64,000 nt of DNA from Erinaceus europaeus (Eukaryota; Chordata; Mammalia; Eulipotyphla; Erinaceidae), in assembly GCF_950295315.1 (NCBI RefSeq), contig NC_080164.1, positions 55,585,451-55,649,450 of the forward strand, given 5' to 3'. A model generated the notes under the pieces. The model was given only the letters and a program-made list of their open reading frames with translations, was not told the DNA's origin and did no database searches. Below, in pieces: positions 54,101 to 55,219 of the stretch (its first letter is position 1; each line of letters starts with the position of its first letter). Position numbers and translations under genes: made by a program.

Positions 54101-54926
54101 ACCCCCGCGGCCCGGCCCCCTCTCTCGCCCTCTAAGCCATTTCTCCGCCACCTCCACACCCACCCCTCCACCGCATTTATTAACTGAAAAACAAGCATTT
54201 AGAGGACAGGCTGTTCTCACTCCTAGCCCACGGGCATCCATTCTCCCGCCACCCCACCCCCCACCCCCCGTCCCCCAACCACCTCCACTTCTGCTCATGT
54301 GAAATAACCAAGACGCTCCCTTAGTTCTCCATTTAAACCCCCCCATACTGTTGAAGCAAACGTATCCACAGAAAACCTGTGAAAACACCGGTGACTTAAG
54401 AAAAAAAGAAAGAAGGAAGGAAAAGAAAAAAGAACTGGCAGCGCCCCGAGTGCAGGTGTCAGCGCGACGCCGGCCGTTCCTGGGCCCTGGACGAGCACCA
54501 GCCCCAGGCGGAGCCAGAGCCGCTGCACGGCGTCGGGTTCCTCATTTCTGCTCTTCAGCCAAAAAACTCAGCACTTCGACAGAACTCGACGTTCCATCCC
54601 AGAGCCCTTCCGTCGTCCTGTGCTGAGACGAGGAATGGAAAGCCTTTCCCTAACGCTAAAAATCCAGTCCCGGGGAACTTCTCAGGTTCCCGCTCTCAGG
54701 AAGCGGCGGCAAGTCCCAGAGAGCGGCTCTGATTTTCTTCGCCAGCCCGGGTAGAAGACCAGCCGGCTGAGGCGAATTTCTTTTTATTTTCAAGGCCAAA
54801 AAAAAAAAAAAAAAAAAAAAAAGAACCACCGACTAAAGTCAGTAAGTAAGAGTCCCCGAAACTCTGGAGCAGCGAAAGCTCCATCCGCACCCGGCGGCAG
54901 CGCCGGGAACACTCACCCGAGGCCAT
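8026..54926 (-). CDS. REL: REL proto-oncogene, c-Rel NF-kB subunit (10 coding exons)
   Basis: c-Rel is a Rel/NF-kB transcription factor. It dimerises, is held in the cytoplasm by IkB proteins and on release binds kappaB DNA, mainly in lymphoid and myeloid cells. The joined exons give 592 residues without a frameshift; every intron is GT-AG. Visible parts: DNA-contact loop with the RxxRxRxxC motif (R19, R22, R24, C27); Rel homology region about 8-285; protein kinase A-type site RRPS at 264-267; basic nuclear localisation signal KAKKQK at 290-295; serine-, asparagine- and methionine-rich transactivation region about 334-592. The length fits the human isoform without the Alu-derived exon (587 residues, from memory); no such exon is present here. 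Codon phases at the exon ends are 1, 0, 2, 1, 1, 1, 1, 1, 1. The start is the only ATG that joins in frame to exon 2. Introns run from 95 bp (intron 6) to 15.0 kb (intron 1). The 5' and 3' transcript ends are not resolved. Confidence 0.96.
9094..9233 (-). repeat. SINE group C, antisense
   Basis: Complement of group C in intron 9: ACCAGAGTACTGCTCAG near the start and CCATTATACTATCTACCC at the end. Confidence 0.85.
9391..9880 (+). repeat. Older SINE split by a group A insertion
   Basis: A diverged element (GAGCACATTCTACCATGTTTG, then TGCCTGCAAGGGGGAAG) whose body resumes after the insertion and ends with GAGCCCCAGTAATAACCCTG, an A2-type tail, then a short ATATAT run. Confidence 0.75.
9552..9750 (-). 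repeat. SINE group A, antisense, nested with TSD
   Basis: Inserted in the older SINE. The TSD CCTTCTGTTTCTCTCTTT appears on both sides (about 9534 and 9751). The element is shortened at its 3' part, beginning at GATGTTGTCATTGTTGG. Confidence 0.9.
10147..10337 (-). repeat. SINE group B, antisense
   Basis: Within intron 9. Complemented B body (GAGGGAAGGAATGACAG, GTGGGTAGGGACCAGGG) and head (CAACCAGGTGCAACATTGC). Confidence 0.88.
10560..10628 (-). CDS. REL: REL exon 9
   Basis: 69 nt, residues 308-330 plus the first base of codon 331: [23 protein letters not shown]. The acceptor is CTGAATCAG and the donor GTATTT. This is the exon that in the human Alu-containing transcript follows the Alu-derived exon. 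Here it joins directly to exon 8 in phase 1. Confidence 0.95.
10673..10869 (+). mobile_element. Short L1 3' end with TSD, in REL intron 8
   Basis: The last 170 bp or so of the hedgehog L1 3' end (ATACTCCCAGAGAGATAGAG through CTATGGTTTTGTTAATG and a AATAAAATAA tail), flanked by the 15-bp direct repeat AAAAATAACATTACA at 10673-10687 and 10855-10869. The orientation is antisense to REL. The near TSD is 45 bp from the exon 9 boundary. Confidence 0.93.
10870..11232 (+). repeat. SINE with middle replaced by other DNA
   Basis: A SINE head (CAGTGGCACACCCAGTTAAG) stops at 10911. A matching A2-type second half resumes at about 11107 (TTTCTGTCCTGTTGAATAGG, then ACCAGGAGCAGTGGATTTG) and ends in AAATAAATAAATAAA. 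The usual middle of about 170 nt is absent; 10912-11106 holds instead a sequence repeated in intron 4. Confidence 0.75.
10926..11100 (+). repeat. Intron-8 copy of a duplicated segment of about 170 bp
   Basis: Starts GGGTTATGTTGTTTTTAATG and ends AACAGTGCCTACT. Matches 15771-15939 in the same orientation at roughly 90% identity by eye, including a 38-base identical block after the T run. It is not a SINE or L1 sequence that I recognise. Confidence 0.85.
11303..11371 (-). CDS. REL: REL exon 8, nuclear localisation signal
   Basis: 69 nt, residues 285-307 plus the first base of 308: [23 protein letters not shown]. Acceptor CTAACCAG, donor GTAAGA. KAKKQK at 290-295 is the conserved c-Rel nuclear localisation signal at the end of the Rel homology region. 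Confidence 0.95.
11836..12220 (-). repeat. Older SINE (E-like), antisense, split
   Basis: A diverged body (GTACCACAACACTGCTCCACC, then TTCCCATGGTGTTTCC-type sequence) is interrupted at AGTAAGGCAT and resumes after the nested element with AGTAAGGCATGTTTTCTACTG. Intron 7. Confidence 0.65.
11973..12182 (-). repeat. SINE group B, antisense, nested with TSD
   Basis: A full group B complement flanked by AGTAAGGCAT on both sides (about 11964 and 12183). Confidence 0.92.
12242..12510 (+). repeat. Two old tRNA-type SINE remnants
   Basis: GTCCACAGGTAAAGTGTATA with TGTGTTCAATCCCTGG, then a (CAA)n stretch, then GGGAGGCAGTTCAACAGTATAG with TGGGTTCATTCTCCAG. The second ends about 29 bp from the REL exon 7 donor. 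Confidence 0.6.
12539..12751 (-). CDS. REL: REL exon 7, end of the Rel homology region
   Basis: 213 nt, residues 214-284 plus the first base of 285. Acceptor CTCTACAG, donor GTATGC. It encodes the C-terminal immunoglobulin-like dimerisation domain: [18 protein letters not shown], then the strands around FKTPPYC and [18 protein letters not shown], ending [14 protein letters not shown] at 264-267 is the conserved kinase A-type site. Almost identical to the human protein as I remember it; one visible change is M254. Confidence 0.97.
12847..12951 (-). CDS. REL: REL exon 6
   Basis: 105 nt, from the split codon R179 to K213 and the first base of 214: [20 protein letters not shown] through [15 protein letters not shown]. 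It starts the dimerisation domain. Acceptor TTTTTAG, donor GTATTT. Separated from exon 7 by only 95 bp. Confidence 0.97.
13075..13290. repeat. Possible ancient LINE fragment
   Basis: ACTGTCCTCAGATCAAACTTC with CTTAAATCATAACAATGACCC resembles a dispersed mammalian LINE phrase (CTGATCATGTCACTCC type). Weak match. Confidence 0.35.
13384..13660 (+). repeat. SINE group A1
   Basis: GGCCGGGCGGTAGTGCAGTGG head, A1 tail AAGGGCAACAAAAGGG, then AAATAAATAAATATT and poly(A). Intron 5. Confidence 0.94.
13935..14128 (-). repeat. SINE group B, antisense
   Basis: Complemented B from the ATTTATTATTGGATAGAGAC tail to the TGCCACTGCCTGGCCCC head. Confidence 0.92.
14201..14468 (-). repeat. SINE group A1, antisense, with G run
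   Basis: Complemented A1 with an expanded G run at about 14302-14317 inside the CT-rich region of the element. The head complement ends at CTACTGCTGGGCCCC. Confidence 0.92.
14488..14792 (-). repeat. SINE, antisense, split by a group C fragment
   Basis: Complemented A2 tail (CACCAGGGTTATTGCTGGGG) and middle, interrupted at 14594-14668 by the second half of a plus-strand group C element (CCTCCAAAGTCCCAGG to GCTCTT plus poly(A)), then the remaining head half to CCACTGCTCATCCCC. Confidence 0.8.
14817..14905 (+). repeat. Old tRNA-type SINE remnant
   Basis: ATAGCTAATAGAGCATAGG and GCATGCCTGAGGCTCTCAC resemble the tRNA-like heads of groups C and D. Lies about 80 bp beyond the exon 5 donor, in intron 5. 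Confidence 0.5.
14984..15124 (-). CDS. REL: REL exon 5
   Basis: 141 nt, residues 132-178 plus the first base of 179: [20 protein letters not shown], then [20 protein letters not shown] and SNPIYDN. Acceptor CTGTTCAG, donor GTAAGT. It covers the end of the DNA-binding domain and the interdomain linker. Changes against human by eye include PEPQLLD and PPII. Confidence 0.97.
15375..15470 (-). mobile_element. Short L1 3' end, antisense orientation
   Basis: CTTTTATTTATAAAAAGGAAAC, then CCATAGGATAAGAGGGGTAC and AATTCCCACCACCAGA are the complement of the hedgehog L1 3' terminus. Only about 95 bp is kept. Confidence 0.85.
15600..15715 (-). repeat. Possible SINE remnant
   Basis: GAGAGAGGGGGAGAGAGATAG with a degraded continuation (TAGGTAGTAGAACCTGAAC) is like a complemented group B/E body. 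Weak. Confidence 0.35.
15771..15939 (+). repeat. Intron-4 copy of the duplicated segment of about 170 bp
   Basis: Partner of 10926-11100. Neither flank is SINE, so this looks like the source or older copy. Starts GGGTTATTCTGTTATTAATG and ends AACAGTGCCTACT. Confidence 0.85.
16100..16187 (-). repeat. SINE group C, antisense, partial
   Basis: ACCAGAGCATTGTTCAAC with ATTTATGGTGGTATAGGAGG, ending CTCTGTGCCTCAGAC, where the next SINE begins. The head half is missing. Confidence 0.75.
16188..16487 (+). repeat. SINE group A2
   Basis: GGGCCGGGTGGAGCGCAGCAGG head, GAGCCCCAGTGATAACCCT end and a 24-base A tail. Intron 4. Confidence 0.93.
16488..17002. other. GC-richer, repeat-free island in REL intron 4
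   Basis: About 510 bp with much higher GC than the rest of the intron, placed between two A2 SINEs. Contains CCGAATCCTCCCAGCC and CGGACACCCGGGG. No reading frame or family was recognised. The right end (ACTATAGTATGAATTCTTC) may be the start of a MIR/L2-type tail. Confidence 0.5.
17019..17353 (+). repeat. SINE group A2, head truncated, with TSD
   Basis: Begins inside the tRNA-like head at GGGTTAAGCGCACC, so the first 20-odd bases with the A box are missing. The TSD AGAAATTTCCATCTG lies at about 17004 and 17355. The rest is near consensus, so the insertion is young. Confidence 0.93.
17463..17695 (+). repeat. SINE group D
   Basis: GGTGAGATGGCACAGTGGC head, GTTTGATCGTCAGTGG core, a long CT-rich region and GGATAAATAAATCTTG tail. 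Confidence 0.8.
18080..18880 (+). repeat. Ancient LINE fragment (L2-like), split by a SINE
   Basis: TCATTTATTCTTTCAACAATG, CAGACTCTGTACTAGGTACC and, after the SINE, CAAAGGCATAGAGTGGCAAG follow the dispersed TTCATTCAACAAATATTTAT / GTGCAAAGGCACTGAGGC order. The short ORFs at 18090 and 18639 fall in it. Confidence 0.6.
18269..18467 (+). repeat. SINE group B
   Basis: GGGGCCAGGAGGTGGTGCACC head; the tail is AACAAATAAATAAATAAGG. Inserted into the LINE fragment. Confidence 0.93.
19030..19302 (+). repeat. Two SINE group D copies in a row
   Basis: First copy 19030-19175 (GAATCCCCAGCCCTTC, poly(A) end); second 19183-19302 (GTTTGATCCCCAGCATTG, ATAAATAAATCAC end). Each is followed by a short TTAGTG-type sequence that may be a shared target duplication. 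Confidence 0.75.
19372..19535 (-). repeat. SINE group E, antisense
   Basis: GAGACAGAAAAGGAGAGAAAC, GACACCACAGTGCCACTCC and TTCCCATGTGGTGCC are the complemented E body. Confidence 0.7.
20145..20415 (-). repeat. SINE group A2, antisense, with TSD
   Basis: Complemented A2 tail (ACAGGGTTATCTCTAGGGC, AATCCACTGCTCCTGG). The TSD GATCTACATTTTT is at 20132-20144 and about 20420-20432. Confidence 0.88.
20592..20756 (+). repeat. SINE group B without A tail
   Basis: GGGGCCAGGTGGTGGCATACC head. Ends at TCTCCCTCC and runs directly into L1 sequence. Confidence 0.88.
20757..21280 (+). mobile_element. Old L1 3' region
   Basis: CACCTATGTTCATAAAAGC, GAAGCAACCCAAATGCCC, TATACACAATGTGATATTATG and GAGTGAGATAAGCCAGAAAG are the conserved mammalian L1 3' phrases. 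Same orientation as the window, antisense to REL. Confidence 0.85.
21345..21520 (+). repeat. MIR-like ancient SINE
   Basis: Diverged MIR order: CCTAGAATTGAATCCTACTG, GTCACTTACACTTGACATGAG, TTTGTTTTCCTCTTCTATA, ATAATAAAGTTAGCAC. Confidence 0.65.
21765..22115 (-). mobile_element. L1 3' end, antisense, diverged
   Basis: Starts GATTGTGGGATAAGAAGGG and reads through TCCCTCTGGGAGTATGG to GGTTGGCATCATGGCAGC. It is the complement of the L1 3' UTR seen at 41165 and 48415, more diverged than those. Confidence 0.88.
22429..22745 (+). repeat. SINE group C followed by group D
   Basis: Group C at 22429-22556 (GATAGCTAGGATAACTG to GTTCTGGT) and group D at 22590-22745 (GGTTTGATCCCTAGCAC to TTGTAATAAATT). 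Both are older copies. Confidence 0.75.
22800..23060 (+). repeat. Old L1-type fragment
   Basis: TAAGAGTCCATCTACATGAAAG, GGCAGAAAGCAAACTGG and TTAAATGATTGAACTG match the end region of an old L1M-type LINE. Confidence 0.55.
23545..23745 (+). repeat. SINE group B
   Basis: A slightly rearranged head (GAAAAGCACCTGGTTAGCTG), GAATCTGGGATCAAGTCC body, AATAAATAAATGA tail. About 170 bp before the exon 4 donor, on the intron 4 side. Confidence 0.88.
23918..24009 (-). CDS. REL: REL exon 4
   Basis: 92 nt, completing F101 and running to N131 plus the first base of 132: [20 protein letters not shown], then [10 protein letters not shown]. Acceptor CCTTCTAG, donor GTATGT. Part of the DNA-binding half of the Rel homology region; [11 protein letters not shown] is a family hallmark. 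Confidence 0.97.
24161..24368 (-). repeat. SINE group A, antisense, 3'-shortened, with TSD
   Basis: The TSD CATGAAATGCATTT occurs at about 24147 and 24369. The tail half is missing beyond CATTGTTGGTTAGGAC. Lies in intron 3, about 150 bp upstream of the exon 4 acceptor. Confidence 0.92.
24721..25090 (+). repeat. SINE group A2 with long G run at the head, with TSD
   Basis: A near-consensus A2 element. TSD AAAAATTAGCAATCACGG at 24703-24720 and 25087-25104. A run of 22 G (24719-24740) precedes TCGGGCGGTGG. Confidence 0.96.
25105..25370 (+). repeat. SINE group B variant with A2-like tail
   Basis: GCTTGGTGGTGGCTCACCTGG head, a CT/GT-rich middle at 25230-25300, then AATGGTGGAGCCATGCAGAC and ACCCTGATGGC plus poly(A). 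Confidence 0.85.
25538..25870 (-). repeat. SINE group E, antisense, split
   Basis: E body up to GGCCAGGCTCTATCT at 25629-25643; continues after the nested element from 25798 to ATGAGCTATTTCATTGGTCC. Confidence 0.85.
25644..25797 (-). repeat. SINE group D, antisense, nested with TSD
   Basis: A clean group D complement (TTTATTTATGAGAAAGATAGG to TATCCACTGCGCCACCTCC). The 15-bp TSD GGCCAGGCTCTATCT lies at 25629-25643 and 25798-25812. Confidence 0.95.
26333..26623 (-). repeat. SINE group A1, antisense, with TSD
   Basis: Complemented A1 with CATGCTTTCTT repeated at about 26318 and 26624. Confidence 0.93.
26768..26812 (-). repeat. SINE group C fragment, antisense
   Basis: AACTAGAGCACTGTTCAGCTCC only; cut short by the next SINE. 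Confidence 0.6.
26818..27120 (+). repeat. SINE group A2
   Basis: GGTTGATAGTGTACCAAATT is a diverged head; AGCAGTAGATTCGTAGTGC and GCCCTGGAAGC are the A2 tail. TTTCTTGAG occurs on both sides as a likely TSD. Confidence 0.88.
27180..27780. other. Unique-looking intron 3 DNA
   Basis: No coding or clear repeat. A TTCATTCATTCATAGTCC stretch near 27310 may be an ancient LINE scrap. Confidence 0.35.
27823..28034 (+). mobile_element. Non-autonomous hAT-type DNA transposon (MER family)
   Basis: CAGGGGTTGGCAAACC start and GTTGCTGACCTCTA end form imperfect inverted repeats. Flanked by related 8-bp sequences GTTTAGTG (27815-27822) and GTATAGTT (28035-28042). The middle (CAACAGTAGAGTTAAGCAG, GATCATATGGCCTATAAA) matches a common mammalian Charlie-type MITE. 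Element name not certain. Confidence 0.8.
28063..28330 (-). repeat. SINE group B, antisense, with internal GGAA-rich expansion
   Basis: The purine-rich part has expanded at 28140-28190 (GGAGGGAGGGGAGGAAGG), followed by a CCAACTGG/TGACCAACTG repeat. The rest follows the complemented B body to CAGCCAGGTGTG. Confidence 0.85.
28520..28682 (-). repeat. SINE group E, antisense
   Basis: GATATAGAGACACACACAC, then ACAACACTAGAGTTCCCTC and GGGCTTGAACCTGGGCC. Confidence 0.65.
28975..29094 (-). repeat. SINE group D, antisense
   Basis: TATTTATTTATGAGGGAGG, GTGATTGAACCCAGGACC and TTTATCCACCGTACCACC. Confidence 0.85.
29217..29549 (-). repeat. SINE group A2, antisense, first of a same-site pair
   Basis: Full complemented A2. 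Flanked by TAAACTAGAT at about 29195 and at 29550, with the second SINE immediately after. Confidence 0.93.
29563..29808 (-). repeat. SINE group A1, antisense, second of a same-site pair
   Basis: Complemented A1 that stops at CATGTGCGCT and so lacks the outermost head bases. Followed by a third copy of the target sequence (CTAAACTAGG at 29809). Confidence 0.92.
29840..29960 (+). repeat. SINE group D
   Basis: TGAGGAGGTGGCTCAGTG head, CTTGGGTTCAATCTTTACC core, then a TC repeat. Confidence 0.75.
30376..30620 (+). repeat. SINE group B variant with A2-like tail
   Basis: GGGGCCTGGTGGTGGCTCAC head; AACAATGGAGCTGTGCAGCC and CCCAGTGACAGTCCTGG, then AAATAAATAAATGAATAAG. Confidence 0.88.
30884..31175 (+). 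repeat. SINE group A1
   Basis: GGGAGTCGGGCGGTCGTGCAG head, (AAC)n region, AAGGGCAACAAAAGGG and AAATTAATAAATATT tail. Confidence 0.95.
31192..31385 (+). repeat. SINE group B
   Basis: GGGGCCGAACGGTGACTCACC head; the tail is AATAATAAATAAATAAAAAC. Confidence 0.93.
31454..31808 (-). repeat. SINE group A2, antisense, young, with TSD
   Basis: Near-consensus complemented A2, with CCTGAAAGGATAT at 31442-31454 and 31809-31821. Its open frames on both strands are incidental. Confidence 0.96.
32022..32195 (+). repeat. SINE group B
   Basis: GCTTGGGAGTGGTACACC head, then CTGCAGGGGGAAAGCC; the tail is CCAATAAATATTTTTT. Confidence 0.85.
32214..32328 (-). repeat. SINE group E, antisense, partial
   Basis: TTTTCTTCAATGCTGTAGGGG to GTGAGCTATTTTGCTGG. 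Confidence 0.75.
32340..32815. other. AT-rich unique-looking intron 3 DNA
   Basis: No gene or repeat recognised. Confidence 0.4.
32821..33149 (-). repeat. SINE group A2, antisense, with TSD
   Basis: TSD ACATTTATTTTA on both sides (about 32810 and 33153). Complemented A2 tail and (AAC)n-derived region are present. Confidence 0.9.
33306..33484 (-). repeat. SINE group E, antisense
   Basis: GAGACAGAGAGAAATAAAGG, GACACCATAGCACCAAGG and GTGAGCTATTCTGCTGG. Confidence 0.85.
33794..34078 (-). repeat. SINE group A1, antisense, with TSD
   Basis: TSD ACTCATCAACATGATT at about 33777 and 34080. Confidence 0.95.
34247..34440 (-). repeat. SINE group E, antisense
   Basis: TTATTGTTGGGGTTTCACC, GGCCACAGCATCAAAGC and GGTGATTGTTGGCCC. 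Confidence 0.8.
34455..34662 (-). repeat. SINE group B, antisense, with TSD
   Basis: Inserted at the end of the E element, with TGGCCCTCAAYTTTT repeated on each side. Confidence 0.93.
34729..34926 (+). repeat. SINE group B
   Basis: GGGGCCAGGTGGTGGCACAC head and AATAATAAATAAATAAATA tail. Confidence 0.95.
34927..35060 (+). repeat. SINE group C
   Basis: Directly abuts the preceding B tail. GGGGTAGATAGCATAATGG head to GTGTTCTGG plus poly(A). Confidence 0.95.
35118..35435 (+). repeat. SINE group A2 with internal deletion of the B box region
   Basis: The head runs to GGACTGACATAGGGATCG and then jumps to CTTTACAAGTGGTGAAGC. The GGTTCGAGCC segment that holds the pol III B box is missing. The A2 tail is complete. 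Confidence 0.9.
35439..35625 (+). repeat. SINE group B
   Basis: GAACCGGGTGGTGGCTCACC head, CAAGTAAATAAAGAG tail. Confidence 0.9.
35690..36193 (+). repeat. SINE group A2, split by an antisense SINE
   Basis: Outer A2 from GAGTTAGGCAGTAGTGCAC to AATAACCCTGGAGGC plus poly(A). The inner antisense A element is at about 35840-36048 (GAACAGGACAGAGCG to CCACCGCCCAGCTCC). Confidence 0.88.
36296..36580 (+). repeat. SINE group B variant with A2-like tail
   Basis: Short head (GGGCCAGGCAGTGGAACAT), GGAGAGAGAGGAAGAGG expansion, TGGCTACTGAGAGTGGTGG tail. About 110 bp past the exon 3 donor, in intron 3. Confidence 0.82.
36689..36837 (-). CDS. REL: REL exon 3
   Basis: 149 nt, residues 52-100 plus two bases of 101: [20 protein letters not shown], then [20 protein letters not shown] and EFGQERRPL. 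Acceptor CCTTCAG, donor GTAAGT. It forms the central beta strands of the DNA-binding domain. By eye it differs from human at the K53 and F90 positions. Confidence 0.97.
37191..37375 (+). repeat. SINE group B, nested (first)
   Basis: TGCCACGTGGTGGTACACC head; ends in CTAATAATAAAAAAATTAA. Confidence 0.88.
37469..37680 (+). repeat. SINE group B, nested (second)
   Basis: GGGGCCAGGTGGTAGCACC head; AGAAAGATAATAATAATTA tail. ATGTGTACACT / ATGTACACTC flank it as a degraded TSD. Confidence 0.9.
37743..37868 (+). repeat. SINE group C
   Basis: GGGGGTAGATGGCATAATG head; ends GTGCTTTGGTT plus poly(A). Confidence 0.92.
38300..38498 (+). repeat. Diverged SINE
   Basis: Similar to the older element at 9391 (CACATGGGAGTACC, ACTGTAATTTCTCCTG). 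Runs into the GGAA microsatellite. Confidence 0.55.
38499..38658. repeat. Compound microsatellite (GGGA)n-(GGAA)n-(GATG)n
   Basis: About 50 bp of GGGA/GGAA, then about 50 bp of pure AAGG, then seven ATGG-type units at about 38620-38652. Confidence 0.97.
38682..38830 (+). repeat. SINE group D with (GAAA) tail
   Basis: AGAGATGGAGAGATGAATAAGG head, GAACTCTCAAGTATTAG, then TTTAATAAAGAAATC and (AAAG)n. Confidence 0.82.
38835..39165. other. Unique-looking intron 2 DNA
   Basis: No element recognised. Confidence 0.35.
39177..39410 (+). repeat. SINE group B ending in (GATA)n
   Basis: GGACCAGGTGGTGGCACACC head; TAGTAAATAAAGG tail, followed by a GATA/GGTA tetranucleotide array at 39363-39408. Confidence 0.93.
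39416..39628 (+). repeat. SINE group B
   Basis: GGGGGTCAGGTGGTGGCACAC head; AATAATAAATAAAAATAC tail. About 140 bp from the exon 2 donor. Confidence 0.93.
39764..39906 (-). CDS. REL: REL exon 2, DNA-contact loop
   Basis: 143 nt, completing G4 and running to Q51: [20 protein letters not shown], then [20 protein letters not shown] and NRTYPSIQ. The acceptor has an uninterrupted T tract of about 15 before CAG; the donor is GTAGTA. It carries the RxxRxRxxC motif, in which the cysteine (C27) is the redox-sensitive residue of Rel proteins. This is the exon most decisive for the REL call: the [11 protein letters not shown] start is specific to c-Rel. Confidence 0.98.
39922..40480. other. Unique-looking start of intron 1 (acceptor side)
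   Basis: AT-rich, no repeat recognised over about 560 bp upstream of exon 2. Confidence 0.4.
40488..40745 (+). repeat. Head-to-tail pair of SINE group C units plus (GTG)n
   Basis: Unit 1 at 40488-40591 stops at GAGATGAGCAGTGC without an A tail. Unit 2 at 40592-40695 begins AGGGGGACTGCATAATAG and ends TGCTCTGGTAGAAATAG. A GTG/GGT array follows to 40743. Confidence 0.9.
40790..41100 (+). repeat. Old L1 3' fragment
   Basis: TTATGCTGAATGAAAGAAGTC, ACATGCTTTAAATGTGTC and TATATCAATAAAGCTAA are the end of an old L1M-type LINE. Confidence 0.7.
41149..41652 (+). mobile_element. 5'-truncated L1 3' end with TSD
   Basis: L1 3' UTR from CAAGCTTTGGGTCCATG to GGTTTTGTTAATTAATCC and an A-rich tail. Flanked by the 16-bp TSD AAAGATGTCAAGTATT at 41149-41164 and 41637-41652. 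Near-identical over its length to 48415-48840, so recent. The 132-codon open stretch is 3' UTR sequence. Confidence 0.97.
42030..42110. repeat. (AT)n followed by a run of about 30 T
   Basis: ATATATAC/TATATA repeat at 42041-42080, then a long T run that is the complemented poly(A) tail of the next SINE. Confidence 0.95.
42083..42346 (-). repeat. SINE group A2, antisense
   Basis: GCCTGCACTAGGAACCCACTG to GCGCCACCAAGCAACTC. Confidence 0.92.
42347..42458 (-). repeat. SINE group C, antisense
   Basis: TTTAACCAGGGAACTGCTCAG to AACTAGTATACTATCTCCCC; adjoins the previous SINE. Confidence 0.9.
42731..42890 (+). repeat. SINE group D with TSD
   Basis: GGTCTGGGAGTGGTGCAGTGG head; TTAATAAATAAATAAAG tail. 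TSD AGTGCAGTTTAAG at about 42719 and 42898. Confidence 0.95.
42964..43262 (+). repeat. SINE group A2
   Basis: GGGCTGGGTGGTAATGTGCC head; TGATAACCCTGGAGGC then (AAAAT)n. GAAAACCA occurs on both sides. Confidence 0.9.
43430..43575 (+). repeat. Old L1 3' scraps with (GT)n
   Basis: GATGACTTCATTTTTATCAG and AGTCAACAACTATACTGTC parallel the ends of the L1 fragments at 3991 and 20757. Confidence 0.5.
43576..44339. other. Unique-looking intron 1 DNA
   Basis: No repeat or frame recognised. Confidence 0.35.
44340..44430 (+). repeat. MIR/L2-type tail
   Basis: ACTACTTGAAGACAGGAACC followed by GTTTAGTAAATATTTGTTAA and TGAATGAGTCATTC is the common end of ancient mammalian SINE/LINE tails. Confidence 0.6.
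44502..44782 (+). repeat. SINE group A2 with TSD
   Basis: GGTTGGGCGGTAGCTCATCAG head; CCCAGTGATAACCCTGAAGG plus poly(A). AGTCCTWTGG on both sides. Confidence 0.92.
44841..45117 (-). repeat. SINE group A1, antisense
   Basis: CCCCTTTTGTTGCCCTTG to CTGTGCCACCAACCAGC. Confidence 0.92.
45121..45214 (-). repeat. SINE group C, antisense
   Basis: TTAACCAGAGAACTGAACAGC to ACCATTATGCTATCTACTCC. Confidence 0.88.
45500..46118 (+). mobile_element. L1 3' end, older subfamily
   Basis: TCCTATCCTACTAGGGAAAG, GAAGCAATTACAGAAGCCAG, then GGAAGTGGTGTGGAATTATA and TAAATCACTAATAAAAAC. More diverged than the 41 and 48 kb copies. The left edge is uncertain. Confidence 0.82.
46152..46365 (+). repeat. SINE group B
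   Basis: GGGGGCCAGTTGGTGGTACACC head; CCAAAAAATAAACAAAG tail. Confidence 0.92.
46594..46718 (+). repeat. SINE group C
   Basis: GGCAGATAGCATAATGG head; GCTCTGGTAAAATAAAAAA tail. Confidence 0.9.
46725..47020 (+). repeat. SINE group A1 with TSD
   Basis: CAGGAGTCGGGCAGTAGCAC head; A1 tail. AAATAAAACACA occurs before and after. Confidence 0.93.
47071..47280 (-). repeat. SINE group A2, antisense, shortened
   Basis: CCAAGGTTATTGCTGGGTC to CAACTGGGTATATCACTGG, with part of the body missing. Confidence 0.82.
47365..47540 (+). repeat. SINE group D with (AAAG) tail
   Basis: TGGTCTGGGAGGTAGCACAG head; CAAATAAATAAACAAAA, then (GAAA)n. Confidence 0.93.
47571..47740 (+). mobile_element. L1 3' terminus, older subfamily
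   Basis: TCTTTTGGTGGTGGGAATGG, GTACACTCCTAGTAAAATAT and TAAATCACTAGTTAATATG parallel the 46.06 kb L1 end. Confidence 0.65.
47745..48870 (+). mobile_element. L1 3' UTR, longest copy
   Basis: About 1.1 kb. Left part: AGCCTAGACCAAGTAGATCAG, ACATGCTTCACTTCAGACTG; right part as at 41165 with CAGAGGGATAGAGAATGGG and TTAATTAATCCTTTC, then an A/G-rich tail. No reverse transcriptase coding sequence is seen. The left end is inferred. Confidence 0.85.
48882..49108 (+). repeat. SINE group A2, internally shortened
   Basis: GGGGCCAGGCAGTGGCACAGG head; the anticodon-to-B-box part is shortened; GAACAGTGGATTTGTGGTGCC tail. Confidence 0.88.
49109..49220 (-). repeat. SINE group E, antisense, partial
   Basis: GGCACTATAGCACTGCAGC to AATGAGCTACTTTGTCAGCC. 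Confidence 0.75.
49225..49890. other. Unique-looking intron 1 DNA
   Basis: AT-rich, no repeat recognised. Confidence 0.4.
49900..50125 (-). repeat. MER5A-like DNA transposon
   Basis: GTATTCGAATCACCTAGGTAG, ATGCCCTGGCCTCACCTGAG and GATTAAGAATTATAGCCC follow the MER5A order (AATCACCTGG, CCCCACCC, GAATTAGAACC). Confidence 0.6.
50130..51335. other. Unique-looking intron 1 DNA
   Basis: 1.2 kb without SINE insertions, unusual for this window. No open frame. Conserved non-coding function is possible but cannot be seen from one species. Confidence 0.4.
51338..51585 (+). repeat. SINE group A1 with TSD
   Basis: GGGAGTTGGGCGGTAGCCTAG head; CAAGGGCAACAGTTGGGG tail. CAATTTAAGGGA / CAATTAAGGGA occur before and after. 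Confidence 0.92.
51590..52085. other. Unique-looking intron 1 DNA
   Basis: No element recognised. A short CTGGCTCCTCCCTAGTC phrase near 52010 may be old LINE. Confidence 0.35.
52092..52315 (-). repeat. Two SINE group C copies, antisense
   Basis: 52092-52190 and 52205-52312, each with GAGCACTG and GATGGTGCTAYGGTCTGAA, ending near ATAGCCATTATGTTATCTG. Confidence 0.82.
52325..53930. other. 1.6 kb repeat-poor stretch next to the REL promoter
   Basis: AT-rich and nearly free of insertions, except (GT)n at 53583-53599. In intron 1, just downstream of the CpG island. Lack of SINEs hints at constraint. Confidence 0.45.
54782..54826. repeat. Poly(A) tract inside the CpG island
   Basis: A run of about 24 A at 54799-54822, in the first 130 bp of REL intron 1. 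Read on the gene strand it is poly(T). Confidence 0.95.
54917..54926 (-). CDS. REL: REL exon 1, coding part
   Basis: Ten coding bases, ATG GCC TCG G, followed by a perfect donor GTGAGT. Gives M-A-S and the first base of G4, matching the MASG start of vertebrate c-Rel. The start context GCAGCCATGG is a strong Kozak sequence. The 5' UTR lies upstream (above 54926) without a visible boundary. Confidence 0.95.
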
Positions 54927-55219
54927 GGCTGCTCGCCGCGTCGCCCGCTCCAAACGCCGGGACCGGAGGCCGCCGCCCTTCAGTCAGCCGGCCGTGGGAC
55001 CTATGCCGGCGGGACCCCCAGTCCCCCAGTCCACCCCCGGGTCTCCTCCTCCTTCCCGCCCTCCTCCGGGCTTGCGGCTCACACCTTCCCACCCCCTTGA
55101 TTCTCGCGCTCCGGTCACCCGGCGTCGCGGGTCCACAGGGAGCGCGAGCCAGGGGCAGGGGGCGGAGCGCGGCAGAGACCCGCGCTCGCCCCGCCAGGAG
55201 GCAGGCGGCCGGGCCGGAG